A stretch of DNA of 64,000 bases from Phytoseiulus persimilis (lineage: Eukaryota > Arthropoda > Arachnida > Mesostigmata > Phytoseiidae): contig CM075102.1 in NCBI GenBank assembly GCA_037576195.1, positions 10,912,001 through 10,976,000 of the forward strand, read 5' to 3'. Shown piece by piece: positions 46,946 to 59,665 of this stretch. Below the pieces are notes generated by a model. The model was not told the origin of the DNA. It saw only the letters and a list, made by a program, of their open reading frames with translations, and searched no databases. A program made the position numbers and the translations under genes. Numbering within the stretch: position 1 is the stretch's first letter; each line of letters starts with the position of its first letter.

Positions 46946-49900
46946 TGAGTAGCTTACGAGTGTGCTGCTGCTGCCGCTGCTGCCACTGCTACAACTACAA
47001 CTGCTGTCGAAGGAGGCCGCAACGGAAGCGACCAGTTGCTACCGTTGCCATTACCCCGAACCTCCGACCGTCGCGGCATCGTTCAGTGGACAGCAGCTCG
47101 TTGTTGGTGACGGTGAACTGGTGATGTTTACCCGTCGCCTTTGTTGTGTTGTATAGTGTGTCAGATGATCTTCGAGCAACTTCAGCGACACGCAGTTGCG
47201 GCCGCGGCGACAACTTTCGCATGTTATTAAACTGTCGAGTTAGCGTTCACTGAGCGAGGAGCGAAAGCAGGCAAGCAAGCAGCTAGCCAGCCACACTCCT
47301 ATACAAATCAGCAAGAAAAAGACGAGAGTGTGATTCCTCCGGAGTATAACTCTCCGTTCCAGCTCACGTCGGTGTTCGCGGTCCCCGGCCGTGAGGGTGT
47401 CCAGGAGTCGATTGCGATTCATACGGAAGCCATCGCTGTTCGATCCGACGTCTGTGGTCAAGTTCGGTGCAAAGTGAATTATGATCCGCTTGTCAATCTC
47501 ATGACAGCCAATCAGTGCCGGGAAGTGTATGAACTGTGCTGGATTCTCCTCGGATTACGAATACTCGCGACGCAAAGGATTACCTCTCACATGCGAATCT
47601 CGTAGATTCCACCGCGGATATCGTTCTGAAACCAGCAGCAGTTGTTATAGTATAGGGAACAAGTGCCCAGATTCGTGGCTGGGGAGCGGACCATCAGAAA
47701 TACTGTTCCCTAAGTAGGAAAAGGTGAGAATCGAAACCGGGAACGTTCAGCCTCCGCGTCCATAGGTGTCTGGACCAGCCGACAGGAGGATGGGAGCGAG
47801 GCGAGGGGATGCACAACGGAGCCGCGTTTCGACGCAACATGACGGAATGCGCGGAACGGACTTCATCCTAGCAAGAAGACTGACTCGATCGAGTTGGAAC
47901 CCCAGCTTCACCGCTGACTTTACTCCCGGTGCGGTCATTTCTGTTCTCATTAGTTTCTCGATTGCAGCTACCGCTGTAGTCGTCGTTGGCGGATGAAGTG
48001 GTGCTCGCGTTAGAGTTCTGCGACGCCGACTAATCCATCTGAGACATCGAAGCTGTCAGGGTTCACGCTGTATACTAAGCCGTTGCGCCGAAGGCCCATT
48101 CTCCGAGTGGTCAGCCATCATTCACCCGGTGTTCCCTTGTGCACGCCTCCTCGTTCAAGCTCATATCTCATCAGGGACGATCGCATCCGAAGGAGATCGA
48201 ATCGTCGGTCTCGCCGCCGAACAGCTCTGCGACCGACTAAATCAGCAATACCATCATCGCTGGAAGAGAGAGAGACAGAGAGAAGAAATGTCCGGGAAAG
48301 GTTCCTTCCCTCCTCGCTCATCGGGAATCTGACGAAGGGGCGATTTCAAGCGCCGACGGCAGCATCAACGAAAGTGGCGAAGGGCGAGCACAATACGCAG
48401 GAAGCAATCCGAACTGGACGGCAGGAGAGCAATCAAAACGCTGGCTCCGAGACACTCTGTACAATCATCGGAAAAAAAAACGTTTTCTCCAACTGTCCTG
48501 GATAGAGCTCGGTCACAATGAAACGAAGACGACTGCGATGAGCGTCGACTAATCACGCTCACAAGTGATGGCTCGTTCAGGAGTGGCGATGCAAAATTCT
48601 GCCGGCATTGAACACCGTCGACTCGCAAGTCTCCGAAAGCTACCTGCCGGTCGAACTGCCATTGCTGCGAGAGTGAAGCTGTGCAAGGTGGGGTGATCTC
48701 GAGTCTGAAGCTGAAAGGGGCCCGGCGAGCGATGAAGCTCGAAAATATTCGGGAGCGACTCGGTCTCATCGCCTGAACGGTGAACGCGGTCAACAGCTCT
48801 AGACGTGTTGCTCAGCGGAAAAGGCTCCGACCTTGGGTCAACGTCTAAGCAGCAACGGAGCCTCGCAACGATGTCTCTCCTGGGAAAATGAGTTCCCTCT
48901 AAGGCGGCAGAACGACGGGGAAACGAAACGCACGCGCGTCCTTACAAGCAAACGGGAACGACCTCTGCAGGCGAAACGAGTCTAGCGCGCGTGCAGAACC
49001 GCGGAAGGCCGCGAGGGAAGCGAGGAGCCGATTTTGCCGGTGATCACTGGACCAACCGCGGCGGAATATGCAAGGGATATTCACCTTTGTCTGTCGAAAC
49101 TGGCAACTTAAAACCCCTGAAGCGAGAGACAGCGAGGAAGCTCGTTCGACACGCACTGTAACCGAACGCCTGGCCGATTTCCAGCGCAGCCTCTCGCTGA
49201 CAGCATCAACCGGGAAAAGAGCAGCAACGCTGAACGAGGGGAAGACAACGAGAGGGCGAACGACGGCGACGACAAGCGATGAAATTGCTGAGGTATTGAA
49301 GGCCGCTGCCGCCGAAGCTAATGCTGCCGCCGCCGCCGCCAAAGCTGTTGCTGTTGCAGCCTCCGCCGCAAACGCTAACATAAAGAGAGAGATCTTAGCT
49401 CTCTCGAGTTGATTGATATTGCCCTCGAGAACTGATAGCACAGCGAGGTGGACCAATAGCAGCCTACGCAAATGAACGAGGCCAGGAAGTTTCGCTGCTG
49501 AATAACATTCCCGCCGTCGTCAGAACAACAACACTCGGAGCGATTTGAAGCGTTGGGCTGCCGTTACTTCGAAGCTCATCGAATCGAGGATCGTTCGTCG
49601 AGACAACTGTGTTCCCTCAACCCTGGCTCAAAGTCAGCTCATCTGTCGGTCGATCATGCGCATCAACAGAGATACGCCGCGAGGATTTACCTGGATGCAG
49701 ATGTCTGCCTAATAACTGGCGCGCCGTGTTCCAAACAGCTCGAGACTGTGAGGACTCTCTTCTTATTCCTTCAAGATCTCACAAGCATCCGAGCGCTCAC
49801 TTAGGCGTTGAGGGACTTTCGGTCAAGTCCAGACCTGGTCTCGCCATTCCAATCGCTCATATCTATCCACTCGGTCACCCAACAATCGATCAAGCCATTC

Positions 49901-50844
49901 ACGCTGACCATCATATATCCAACGGAACGTGAAAAAGTTCGCCCTCAGGACCCGTCTCCACGTTCCTGACGTCTAAAATGACTGTTTTGCGATCACTTCC
50001 GTTACGAGCACATCGCGAGGGTTCGCGAGCGCGTGAAACGTGGCTTCATGTGCGAGCCCTCATTGTCTGATTCGAGCGAAGTCTCTCGGCTCATCTGCCG
50101 CTCGGCGCAGTGAGGGGTCTACACAAAACCAAGCTGGCTGGGGTATCCCGAAGATGAGCGGCCGGCCCGTTGCTTAGCTAACCGCAGACAAGCTTGTTTG
50201 GTTGGTTGGGTGGTTGTCGGTGGCGAGCAAACTGACCAGCTTACAGACAGGCTGCATCGAACGGTCAAACGCAGGCCGACAGGCCGTCAAGAAGCTGAGA
50301 AGCCATTGGCTGAGGAAGGAAGCGCGGAAGGAAGGAAGCAGCGAAGGCTTCTGGGCATCCAAGGAACCTTGGCATCCTGAGGCTGATCTGCCGTTGGTTG
50401 CTGAAGTTTAGAACAATTTCTCCTCGTACGAAGAGTGTCTCCGAGGGTGAAAGATGAAAAAGTATGCTGCAAGTAGGCGAGCAACGGAAACGACCGCAAA
50501 ACCGGATGAAATGCAATTATTGAGGGAGCGAGTGAACAGAAGAAGAGAGGGATACTGAATGAACATGATTTACTGAGAGAGGAATGCAAACGGCAACGTC
50601 CCCACTTTCTCCTCTACTCGTCTCGCGTGAGGCTCAAGTGTAAAGTGATCGCCGTAAGAGGGACCGTCAGACAACCGAGCAATCGAATCTACGGAGAGTA
50701 GTGAGAGCTACCCGCTCGGAAACGAATCAGAGAATCTCCCAAGCAGTTGCGCGATTGGCTTGACTGCGGGCGCGAGAGGAGGCTGTTATAGTGGAGTCTC
50801 CAAGCTCCAGGGTGAGTTGCTGGAACAGCTTGAACTACAATCTG
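46946..50844. other. upstream region of the receptor gene; short repeats, no coding gene
   Basis: CTG/CCG trinucleotides lie at 46962-47000. GCN-rich units at 49300-49375 encode poly-Ala in two opposing frames (49068-49412 plus; 48899-49471 minus), a composition effect. GGTT and GGAA short repeats lie near 50195-50215 and 50325-50345. The region probably contains the receptor's 5' UTR exons, promoter or intron, which I cannot place. Confidence 0.4.
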
Positions 50845-51088
50845 TGTTGCTACCAATACCGACACGACAACTACAACTGCAAGTTCTACTTCCAGCAGTA
50901 CTGAACTATCACTACTACTCCTACCATCAATACTCATATTACCACTGTTTCTGAAACTACTGCTGTTACTTCCTGCACTATACTGATGTTTCTACCGTTA
51001 CCACCACCACCACCACTACGACTACTAGGTTCGCCACTACGTTAACAACTACTACGACGAGTACTGTTACTACTATAATAACTACTAA

Positions 51089-51132
<44 letters not shown>

Positions 51133-51300
51133 TCACTATCACAATACTAGCACTACTTCTACTACGACTCCGACTACTACTCCAACGGCTAGTAATACTA
51201 CGAATACGTATTCTACAATTACGGAGAAAACTTCTACCACTACAAAACCAGTGTTACCACCACCATCACTACAAAACCAGTGTGAACACCTCCACCACTG
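50845..51300 (+). repeat. ACT/ACC-rich microsatellite region
   Basis: About 450 bp dominated by ACT, ACC and ACA triplets. It includes a pure (ACT) run at 51090-51121 (about 10.7 units) and a CACCAC run near 51001-51020. The reading frame of the receptor is closed by TGA at 51299-51301, so this region is not translated with it. It lies just upstream of the receptor start, as intron or 5' UTR. Confidence 0.9.
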
Positions 51301-51339
51301 AAACCATCGGCACTGCTTCTACTTTTCGAACAACGACTC

Positions 51340-51365
51340 CTCCTTCATTTTCCGCGATTGCCCAG
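51340..51365 (+). promoter_or_regulatory. possible 3' splice site before the receptor start codon
   Basis: A pyrimidine-rich stretch ends in GATTGCCCAG at 51365, eight bases before the ATG at 51374. If used, the translated exon would begin with an 8-base leader and the rest of the 5' UTR would come from an upstream exon. The alternative is that transcription simply starts upstream and reads through. Confidence 0.35.
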
Positions 51366-51373
51366 TTCCCACG

Positions 51374-52852
51374 ATGATTACCGTAGCGACTTCATCGTCT
51401 CTCAATCACTCATTCGAATGGGACGATGAAGTGGCCCGAAGTTATGAAGAAGGACTCGGTGGATTTGAAAGCGGTAGTGACCCCACCACTAACTACACTA
51501 TACCGGGACCATTTGCAAAAACTCCAGAGGTGGGCTTTATAGTGACGGCTGTACTTGTCACTCTCATCATGATCGTCATCGTCGTCGGCAATATGCTCGT
51601 GTGCATAGCGATTGCCACGGAGAAATCTCTGAAAACAACGCAGAATTGGTTCATCGCCTCACTAGCAGTGAGTGACTTCCTCATCGGTTTGCTCATCATG
51701 CCGTTCTCGTTGGCGAGGGAACTGATGGGTTACTGGATTTTCGGTGAAATTTGGTGCGACATACACGCCGCTCTGGACGTACTCATCTGCACGGCATCAA
51801 TCAATAATTTGTGCTTGATATCGTTGGACCGATACTGGAGTGTGACGCACGCAGTTGAGTACCTGCGAAAGAGGACCGCTTCTCGTGCCGTCGTGATGAT
51901 ATGCGGAGTGTGGCTGCTTTCAGCCCTGATTTCTCTGCCGCCGTTAATCGGCTGGCGGAAAAGGTCCGAACAAAAGAATTCGTTGCCGCAGTGCTCGGTG
52001 TCCGAGGATCTGGGCTATGTCTTATACTCGGCTCTTGGCAGCTTTTATGTTCCCGCCGTGGTGATGGTTTTTGTCTACATCAAAATCTTCATGGCCGCTC
52101 GAAAACGAGCTCGGCGGGCGATGGAAAGAAAGAAAACGCTAGCAGCCCGAAACAAAGCAGCTATTGCAGCGACGCAGCAGCCCCTGGCGGCCCAGCACAG
52201 CGTGGCGTCGTCATGTGACAACAATTCATTGAGACGACGTGCGGGGTGCGAAAAGAAATTCTCTCCACCTCCCATCGTAATCGTAAACACCGAAGTTGAA
52301 GAAGGGTCACCGGAATCGGACGCCTCGAGTCCGCCCATTTCACCCGACGGGGACACTATGGGCGTTTCAGCCATAGAAGCTGAACACCACCTGCTCCGAC
52401 ACGCCTCGCATCCTGCCAACCTCACCCAATTGGCACAACAACACGCCAATACGAATATGTCCCAATTGGCCCTCCAGCATCAACAGCTCGAAGCCAAGGC
52501 AAGATCTCAGAGACACGCAGCTAATTCCAGTGGCAGCGAGTTCCCGCCCGACAATGCATCGTCCTCGTCCTCTTCTGCGGAAAATCAGCAGCGACCGACA
52601 TTGGAGCAGCCTCCGCACCCACCGAAAACAGACAGCCTAGAAGAACAGCGAAAGCAGCAGCAACAAGAACAACAACCGACAGCATGTGTAGTGGTTCCGC
52701 AAACTGTGACGAGTTCCGGTGTTGAAATGGACTCGTTGAGACCTTCAAGGATGCGCCATTCTGAGTCGTGCGGATCCGGGCTCAGTCTGAGCACTCAAGA
52801 ATACGGGATCGAAGAAGGCGAAACGACCAACAGCAGCTCTCATCCATCCTCG
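51374..52852 (+). CDS. Octalpha2R: alpha2-adrenergic-like octopamine receptor, 5' coding exon (residues 1-493)
   Basis: A plasma-membrane class A amine GPCR. N11 (NHS) and N40 (NYT) are N-glycosylation sites. TM1 is ~55-80 with N73. TM2 has SLAVSD with D101. C128 and C207 form the usual disulphide. TM3 has the amine-binding D135 in LDVLICTAS and the DRY motif at 152-154. TM4 has W180. TM5 has S219, S223 and P227. PFSLARELMGYW and LDRYWSVTHAVEYLRKRT match alpha2-type receptors, hence the octopamine assignment, probably Gi-coupled (inference). Residues ~245-493 are a long third loop with Ser- and Gln-rich runs. The ATG is the first after an in-frame TGA at 51299. The exon ends in phase 0 at GTGAGT; TM6 and TM7 are missing and must be encoded beyond it. 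A tyramine or other amine ligand is possible. Confidence 0.93.
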
Positions 52853-52858
52853 GTGAGT
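52853..52858 (+). promoter_or_regulatory. 5' splice site ending the receptor exon
   Basis: TCCTCG is followed by GTGAGT, a strong donor. Splicing here leaves 493 complete codons (phase 0) and falls inside the third intracellular loop. Without splicing, six more codons are read (VSFRMA) before TAG at 52871, giving a 499-residue five-TM product. Confidence 0.85.
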
Positions 52859-54183
52859 TTCCGCATGGCCTAGATATGGTAGTTGCAATTCTCAGCAGTC
52901 CTAACCATCGACTCGCCCTCGAACTCATCTCGTTGTGGTTTAACGACGCACGGAATCGAGGAACAGCTCAGTGTCTGAAGAAATTTCAACGAGGAGCGGC
53001 GCGTCGTGTCGTGCTCACCAATCCGGAATTTAATGTCTGGATCCCAGCCGATAGCGAGGGCTATCACAATCAGAGTTCAATTATGGAATAAGCTCGATGC
53101 GGCGTAACCAAGGCTCGTGAGTAAACTCCGGAACAGTATCGAGCTTTAAGGTACAATAATAATGCAGAAGAACGAAACCACAAGTTTACGAATGATTCTG
53201 AGAGTTCGGAATCGTTCTTGCACTGCTCATTGGAAACACTGCAAAAACACATGATTGCCGGTGAAACCGAAACCTGCGTCGTCGTTTTCACGTAACATCG
53301 ATGGACTCGTCCTAAATCCCAGTAGGCTTACGGAATATACCCGTGTGGAATACCCGGAATATACCACTCCGAGACTGGTTGCAGCGAGGAAATCACGTCA
53401 GCAGGCTCCGACAATCGCTCCACCAAGGCTTTGAATTCCTCGAATGGCGACCTTGACATGAGCCTTGGAGACGTGAAACTTCTGGCAAGTCTGACTCCCA
53501 TCGTGTGGGCTACCGTTCATGCGGGCGGCTGTTTAGACAGCAGCTTGCTGAGCAGTTACGGAGTTGGCCCTGCATGCCAAGACATATGTAGTCGGTAACA
53601 ACCCGTACGAGGGTGCTTCTGTTAAACTGAAGCAGCCCTTCGGAATGATTAGTTTTCGATCTGACGCGTCTTCGAGTATCGCTCGACTCTTCGGACTGAC
53701 ATCGCTTCTGTAGGAATCCGAAGAGCTGTTCCTTTATCCGATTGCAGCAGCAAACATTTTCGGATCATATCCTCAGTTTGTCACGTCCAACGAGAGTAGA
53801 ACGTCGGAGAATGCGAACACGCGTGAAAAGTGCAACCGTATGCCCACATAGAGGATATCGACCTGAGAACTCGGAAAATCTTCTGCGTACAGCGAGGAGT
53901 ACTGTGTGCACAGTTTCTGAACTTGACGACAAAAAAAAACATCCTGATGCGATCCTAGCTATGTGGTGTCCACAAAACGAGTATTCTTGACTCTCCGAAG
54001 TGGGGATCGACAAGCACCCCGGGGACGTCGCGACGTCCGCAACGGACCGACAGAGATACAGCTCGCACCGCGAGATGTGTGTTCCGAGCAGCCGCTTCAT
54101 GACGGTATCGATCTCTCCGAGCTCCTGTAGGATCTTGTTTCGGGCACCAAACGCAGGTCTGGGGTTTTCGCAGGCAATGATTC

Positions 54184-54293
54184 CATGATTGGAGCTCAAG
54201 CTCTCACGCATTATTCATGGATCGATCCAATATTCCTGTTGAGATTGATGGGGAATTGATGAATAATGCTCGAAAGTTCGAGCTCTATTCATG
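54184..54293. mobile_element. 110-bp inverted-repeat MITE copy in the receptor intron
   Basis: The left end CATGATTGGAGCTCAAGCTC and the reverse-complemented right end CATGAATAGAGCTCGAACTT begin inverted repeats of about 35 bp, with 28 identical positions by hand alignment. Both reach GCATTATTCAT. The whole copy can fold into one hairpin. Ends and length match the copies at 8070 and 61317. Confidence 0.8.
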
Positions 54294-57200
54294 CTCCCGA
54301 CGCCTGTCGGAATAGAATCAGCATCGGTGTGGGATCACGGTGTATTTTTCACAAGACCTCGTCGAGTCTGTCAATCATTCCCCGCGTTTCCAACACATCG
54401 AGTGCTCACTCATGATATCGGCGAGCGCGCATCTCCGACTCTCGGGGAGCTTCATAGTTTCTGCCTCAAGTATCCGCTATCGAGTCCGCCCATCATTGCA
54501 CCGATGATCTCAGAACCTCCGTTTTTCGCTCCGTGGACGCCGGCGGACTCAAATTTTCAGCGAACGTTTCGCGAGATCGCTGGAATTGAGGGCATGCTAC
54601 GAAGGACTGGTGGAGCTCAAAACCCTTCTCCACAAAACCCTCCGTTCCGGTTAGCCATTTTGGCCTCTCCTCGGCGAAGCAACCCGCAGACAAGATACAC
54701 AGCTCTTCACTCGTTCGGTCCGGAGATCCAGAGCAAGTAAGTGGGAAACCACGATCGCAGCTCCTAGATGAGAGAAGAGCACAGAGCTATTTATATTCGA
54801 GATCGGTTAAGCCATCAAATGTAGTCGAGCCGCTCGAACGCGCGCGCAGGCCGGAGCGCGAGAGGATAATACACTCTCTTCCACACCGGGCCAGGTGATC
54901 GTAATAACCAACAGCGATGATGATGAGCGCGGAGATGATGACAATTATCGAAGCAAAGAGCAAGAATGATGGGGTCCGAAAGGGGTGGAAGGAGCAAAGT
55001 AATTAGAGCTCAACTGCGAAAGTCCTCGACAAAGTACACATCCTTCGGCAGCAGTTCTTCCGACACGTTACATTGGTGCGCTCCAGCGAGCACGTTTTGA
55101 AACGGGAGGCGCTTCCCGCCGTCGATTCTCACACGTGTGATTTCTCACAGGTCGATCTTGGCTGCGCGCCTACGTGCTTGGGAGAGCTTTAGATGTGCTG
55201 TTCGGGGGAGCGCGAGAGAACAGCGAGCTTTCCGGGACCTACGCGTTCCTGGATTCGTTTCGAATCATGACATTGGAAAAGATTATAACTTGCATAATCG
55301 CATAACAAGCAAGCTTGGAACAGGCACACGGCGGGGTGCCGAGATGCACAGTCTGTGAAGGCTCACCACGTTGAAACAACGAGGCTCGAGGAACGCATAC
55401 AGTCAATGAATCCTCGTGAGGAACATCAGTTCAGTCAGTCATGGGGCTTCGGGTCACCTCGGAGGCTCCGATACCCGAAGCGAATGTCGGACGGTCCGTC
55501 ATGAACGCAAGAGAGTCTCATGGGCTCCGATCTCAGTCGCCTTACAGGGAAACTCTCTTGCGCTTGTATTCTCTCTCCCCGAGCCATTGATCCATGCAGC
55601 CAGTAAATCAACCGTTCGGCGTTTCTGCTCCGCCCGACGAAATTCGAATCGTCGATACGAGAATCTGAAGATTCGTGCTACGAGATAACACCAGAACGGA
55701 AGCTGCCGACTCTGTGCTGGGAAGACGAGCGCGCTCACAGACCATTGCATCGAATCTGGATGGCCTTGTATTTTTCTAATTTTGCGGGTACTGGAGCCGA
55801 AGAGATCGCTAGTTCGATCAGACCGGAGGGACGGCTGTCTAGCGGGCGAGCGGACGGGCGGGCGAGGGAGCAGGCACCGCAGAGTCTCACACGGCACGCG
55901 GTCCGTCCTCGAAAAAGTTCTCATTTCGTTTCCTCCTGACTCTCTGCTCCCCTTATGTCTCGCTCCTCTTCCGTTACGCCGCTGGAACTGAGGAGCGAAT
56001 GAGAAAAAAGATTCTCTCTGGGAGTGCGATAGGCTGCCGCCCTTGCAGCTGCTCCGGCTGAAGTAGTAAGGATCGAGGGGAAGAGCCTTGAGGGATAAAA
56101 GAGAACGGAAACAAAGAAGGAAAGTCATCGGAGCCCTGTTGAGCTCGAGTACCTTTTCTTCTGGGGAGCGGGGAACTAAGAGGAGATAAGCCGCTTTCGA
56201 TCCCCGTCGATACTGGAAGCCGTCTCTTGAAAAAGGTGAAGAGCAGGAAAACACCGAGCGGTCATCTGAGTCTCAGCTCGAAACGACGTCCCGAGCAGTG
56301 ACTCATTGACTGCACCCGTCTTAAAGCGGAAACATCGACTCATATCTTCTTCCTATTCCAAGTTTCGAGATTCTGCCTGTCTTATCTTCCAGAGAACGAA
56401 GACTCTGAACACGTTTCAGATTCGTGTCGAGACCGCTTCTACCGGGAGCGTTTTTACATCGTATTCATGCCCTTCTGCTCGGAATAGAGGACTGTGGATA
56501 TCCCTCCGACTCCAATGTTCCTCTTGTCAGGAGTGATGCAGATCCACTGCTGCCAACATCGAAAACGAGACGAAGTGAGCAGGCGCAATGCTTCCCCGGA
56601 ACGGGAGTGCATGAAACAAAGATAGCTTCGCTCTAGCGCTCATGGAATCAGACGATTCCTCTGTCACCTGTATTCCTTCATTCCACTTGTACCATGAACC
56701 GTTCCAAAAAGCACCCTCCGTTGTTGAGACGCCCTGATTCGTTTGAGTTCCAACAAGAGCAAGAGAAGTTCGGAGAACCTAGAGCAATTATTTTTGGAAC
56801 TTGGGCAACCACTCGGGCGGCTGGATCAATCTCGTTTTGAGCGATTTCCGAATAACGTTCTTGCAGTCGCTATTGCATGTGATCAAAGGTCTGAAACCAA
56901 AGTCGGGGGGATCGCCCAAAACGAAGCAGAGACGCGCCGAAGCTCGCATTGCCCCAGAATCATGGACTCACGAACTGGGGAATGCGAGCTCCTATACTCA
57001 GAACCGTCGAGTAGCTGGAGGTCTACGACCCCGCGTTGACCCAGCAGTCGAGAACGCCTCATTCAGTTCATCCAATACCTGGCTGTCCGGCCCGTATGGG
57101 TTGAGAATATTTCCCAACTGTCGAGATAGCCTGAAGAGTTGTCTTTCCGCTACGGATAAACTAGAGCTCCTGATGCGGGTTCACACGTTTGAATTGAACC

Positions 57201-59561
57201 ATAGAGGTCCGTAACGGAGCTCCGATGTCTATCCATGTTTCTCCCGCCGAAACTCAGTTGTGCTTTGTTCGTCAGTTGAGCGGCATTTCCGATCTCTGGA
57301 ACACTCGACTCTGTATCGGAGCCCACCAGTCTGTAATTTTCGGCGTTTCAGTTCAGAGCTCCAACGAGTTCTCCCGAGCAGTCGTACTCTCCGATGCGGC
57401 ATCCACTGTGTGTCGCCTATCTCGTTCTCGAAATGTTTGCTTTCGCTGATCCCGTCCGTTTCGTAGCGCAGGCATTTTGAAATTTGAGGAAATTCCGCAT
57501 CTCACGTCTTGATCCTTTGATCCTTTTCGGAAATTCACTGGAACTTGAGCCGACACCGTCGAGCTTTTCGATTCCTCTCCGTCTGTCGAGACTCAGCCGC
57601 GGCCAATCGCTATCGTCGATCGACTAGGAATCGAGCTCAGTGTCACTTTCCCGCTCGATTTTTCCCAAACGTGTCATATTCGTATGAAACGGATGCTTCC
57701 AAGGGTAGAGCCGAAGGCAGTAAGATGCTCGAGGAAGATGTGCCGTATCCTTTTTCTCCTTCTTCGTCACGTGAACCCTCACGTGGCATGACCAACAAAC
57801 TGCGGTGGTTTCAACTCACACAATGGGGAAATCCAGAGCCGTCTCAATTGTGAATAGAGATATTATATTCGACCGGTTCAACCCAAAATGCGAGAATCTA
57901 GTTTTTTTCTGTTCCAAGTTGGATGACAATGGATCAAATTGAAAATCGCATGCTTCTGTCTCCTCAATTAGAGGGATCACGAGACGCTCTTCCATGGATT
58001 GCGGCAGAAAATCTCATTGTCGAATCCTTGGTTCCGAGTCGACGCACTCTGGAATAGCGTCGTTCCTAAATTCTCCGTTCATCGTCCTGTCGACCAGGGT
58101 AACGAAGGCTCGCGCACGGGGGCTTCTCCCCGACCTGAACGGGAGAATGGAGCGGAGACGAACTCATATTCAACCAAGGATGTATTTGAAAGATTTCTTT
58201 CAATCAATTGTAGCTCGTGCCTCGAGCCAATGGATCTTGGAGGAAGTGTGCGCTTGGCCGCGCTGACCAGCTAAACTTTGCTGGCCAGCTTGACAGCACG
58301 GCTTGGAAAGTTTTTTGGCTTCCCATCAATCACTGACATGACCGTTGAGTCGGCGAAGAAAATAAATTGAATGACGTGAACGCTTTTTCCTCTCGCTGAA
58401 TCCTGGAACGTTGAAAGCTGTGCCTCGGCGACAAGAGAGACATAGTCGGCCTGTTCGTCGGTCTGCTGGAGAGGGTAGCGAGAACAATCTCTCGATACGC
58501 TGGAGGACATTAGCAGCCGAGAATGTCGTCGGGGAGAGTTGCCTGCTGATTGCACGTAGGTCTTAGTCAGCATTGCGAAATTCTCTTCCGCTATCGTCAC
58601 TGCACAAAAACAACGGCGACGCGGGGTCGAGTGAGCGGCGGGAAACCAGGCAAGCAGGAGAACAAGCGAGCCCAAGAAGCAACAGACGACGAAACACCGA
58701 GCACAGCCGCCGACTAAATGGCGCCATCTGGAACAGAAATCGCGAAGAAGTTTGAGCGAAATCAAAAGCGAACACGGAGCGCGAGTGTGATTTCGACTGG
58801 GGCCGGGCTGTCGGTCGGACGGGGCCGACTGCCGCTCGGTCTCTAAACATTCCCGAGATAGCAGACGGCAGTTGGAAGAATGATTCTGCGTTCCCTTTGC
58901 GCAGCCGACGGGAACTGCTGCCGTGGCCCGACAGTGGCTTGGAGGAATCAATCGGACGAAGAAATCCGAGTTCCTTTTTAATGCCTGCTTCACGCCACTG
59001 AAGCGGGACAACAGCGTCAGCAACAGAGAAGGCGTCGGCAAGTGCCGCGACCGCCATTCCTGGAACTGTCCAACGTAGCCGCTGGAGGCAGGTGAGCCGG
59101 CTGGCGACGCAAACCGGCAGATGGATCCAGGAACGCCGCCAACTACATCCGGCTCCGAACACCGGCACCGCGGGAAACAGCGATCGGGGTGCTGGCAATG
59201 AGAAACGTCGCCAAAAAGTAGCAGCATTCTCGGAGGAGATCTCACCACCAAACGGCACTAACAGCAACAACGTCGAATCTCGTTCGTCCTTTCGTCAGTA
59301 CAGTGCTCGCTCGGTGCCAGCCTCCGTCACTTGACTACAGCTGTGACAGAAGAGTCCGTCCGAATCTGTTTCATCCTTCTGTTGTCCTTGAGCTTCTGCC
59401 TCTCATTCCCCTATTCGCTCCGTATCCTGCGTCTCATGCGCGGAATAAATCGATGGAGACAAATATCCGCACTGCTGCCGCGTCGAGTGGCTGGCCAGCG
59501 GAGCAGCAACTCGGCGCTCGGCTCAAATCGCCCAGATCAGTGTAGGCCACCCCAGACCCAG

Positions 59562-59665
59562 GGTGGAGAGGCACCGCATCCATGCGAGGTAAATGCATTC
59601 CCCGGCCGACAACATCGGCCCAAAACCTCTATAAAAAAAAAAAAAAAAAAAAAAGGTGGAGAGGC
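59562..59665 (+). mobile_element. short poly(A)-tailed retroposed fragment with target-site duplication
   Basis: An 11-bp direct repeat GGTGGAGAGGC at 59562-59572 and 59655-59665 brackets 60 bp of sequence followed by A22 (59633-59654). The insert contains a stem-loop GGCCGAcaacaTCGGCC shortly before CAAAACCTCTAT and the A-tail. This is the signature of LINE-driven insertion of a heavily 5'-truncated RNA. The 3' stem-loop parallels the GGCTGA/TCAGCC stem-loop of the SINE copies at 31824 and 32137, although the sequences differ. Confidence 0.85.

Noticed and set aside
46378..46952. Several overlapping open frames of 84-166 codons on both strands
   Set aside because: They are created by the four-base and three-base arrays, which give periodic peptides in every frame.
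48899..49471. 190-codon minus-strand frame with poly-Ala and an opposing 114-codon plus-strand frame
   Set aside because: Both depend on a GCN-rich tract readable as Ala in either direction. No domain or start context favours either.
58271..59251. 326-codon open frame on the minus strand, the second longest in the window
   Set aside because: It has no domain, a low-complexity Ser/Arg/Cys-rich composition, and a second minus-strand frame of 235 codons overlaps it, as expected in stop-poor sequence. Transcript data could revive it.
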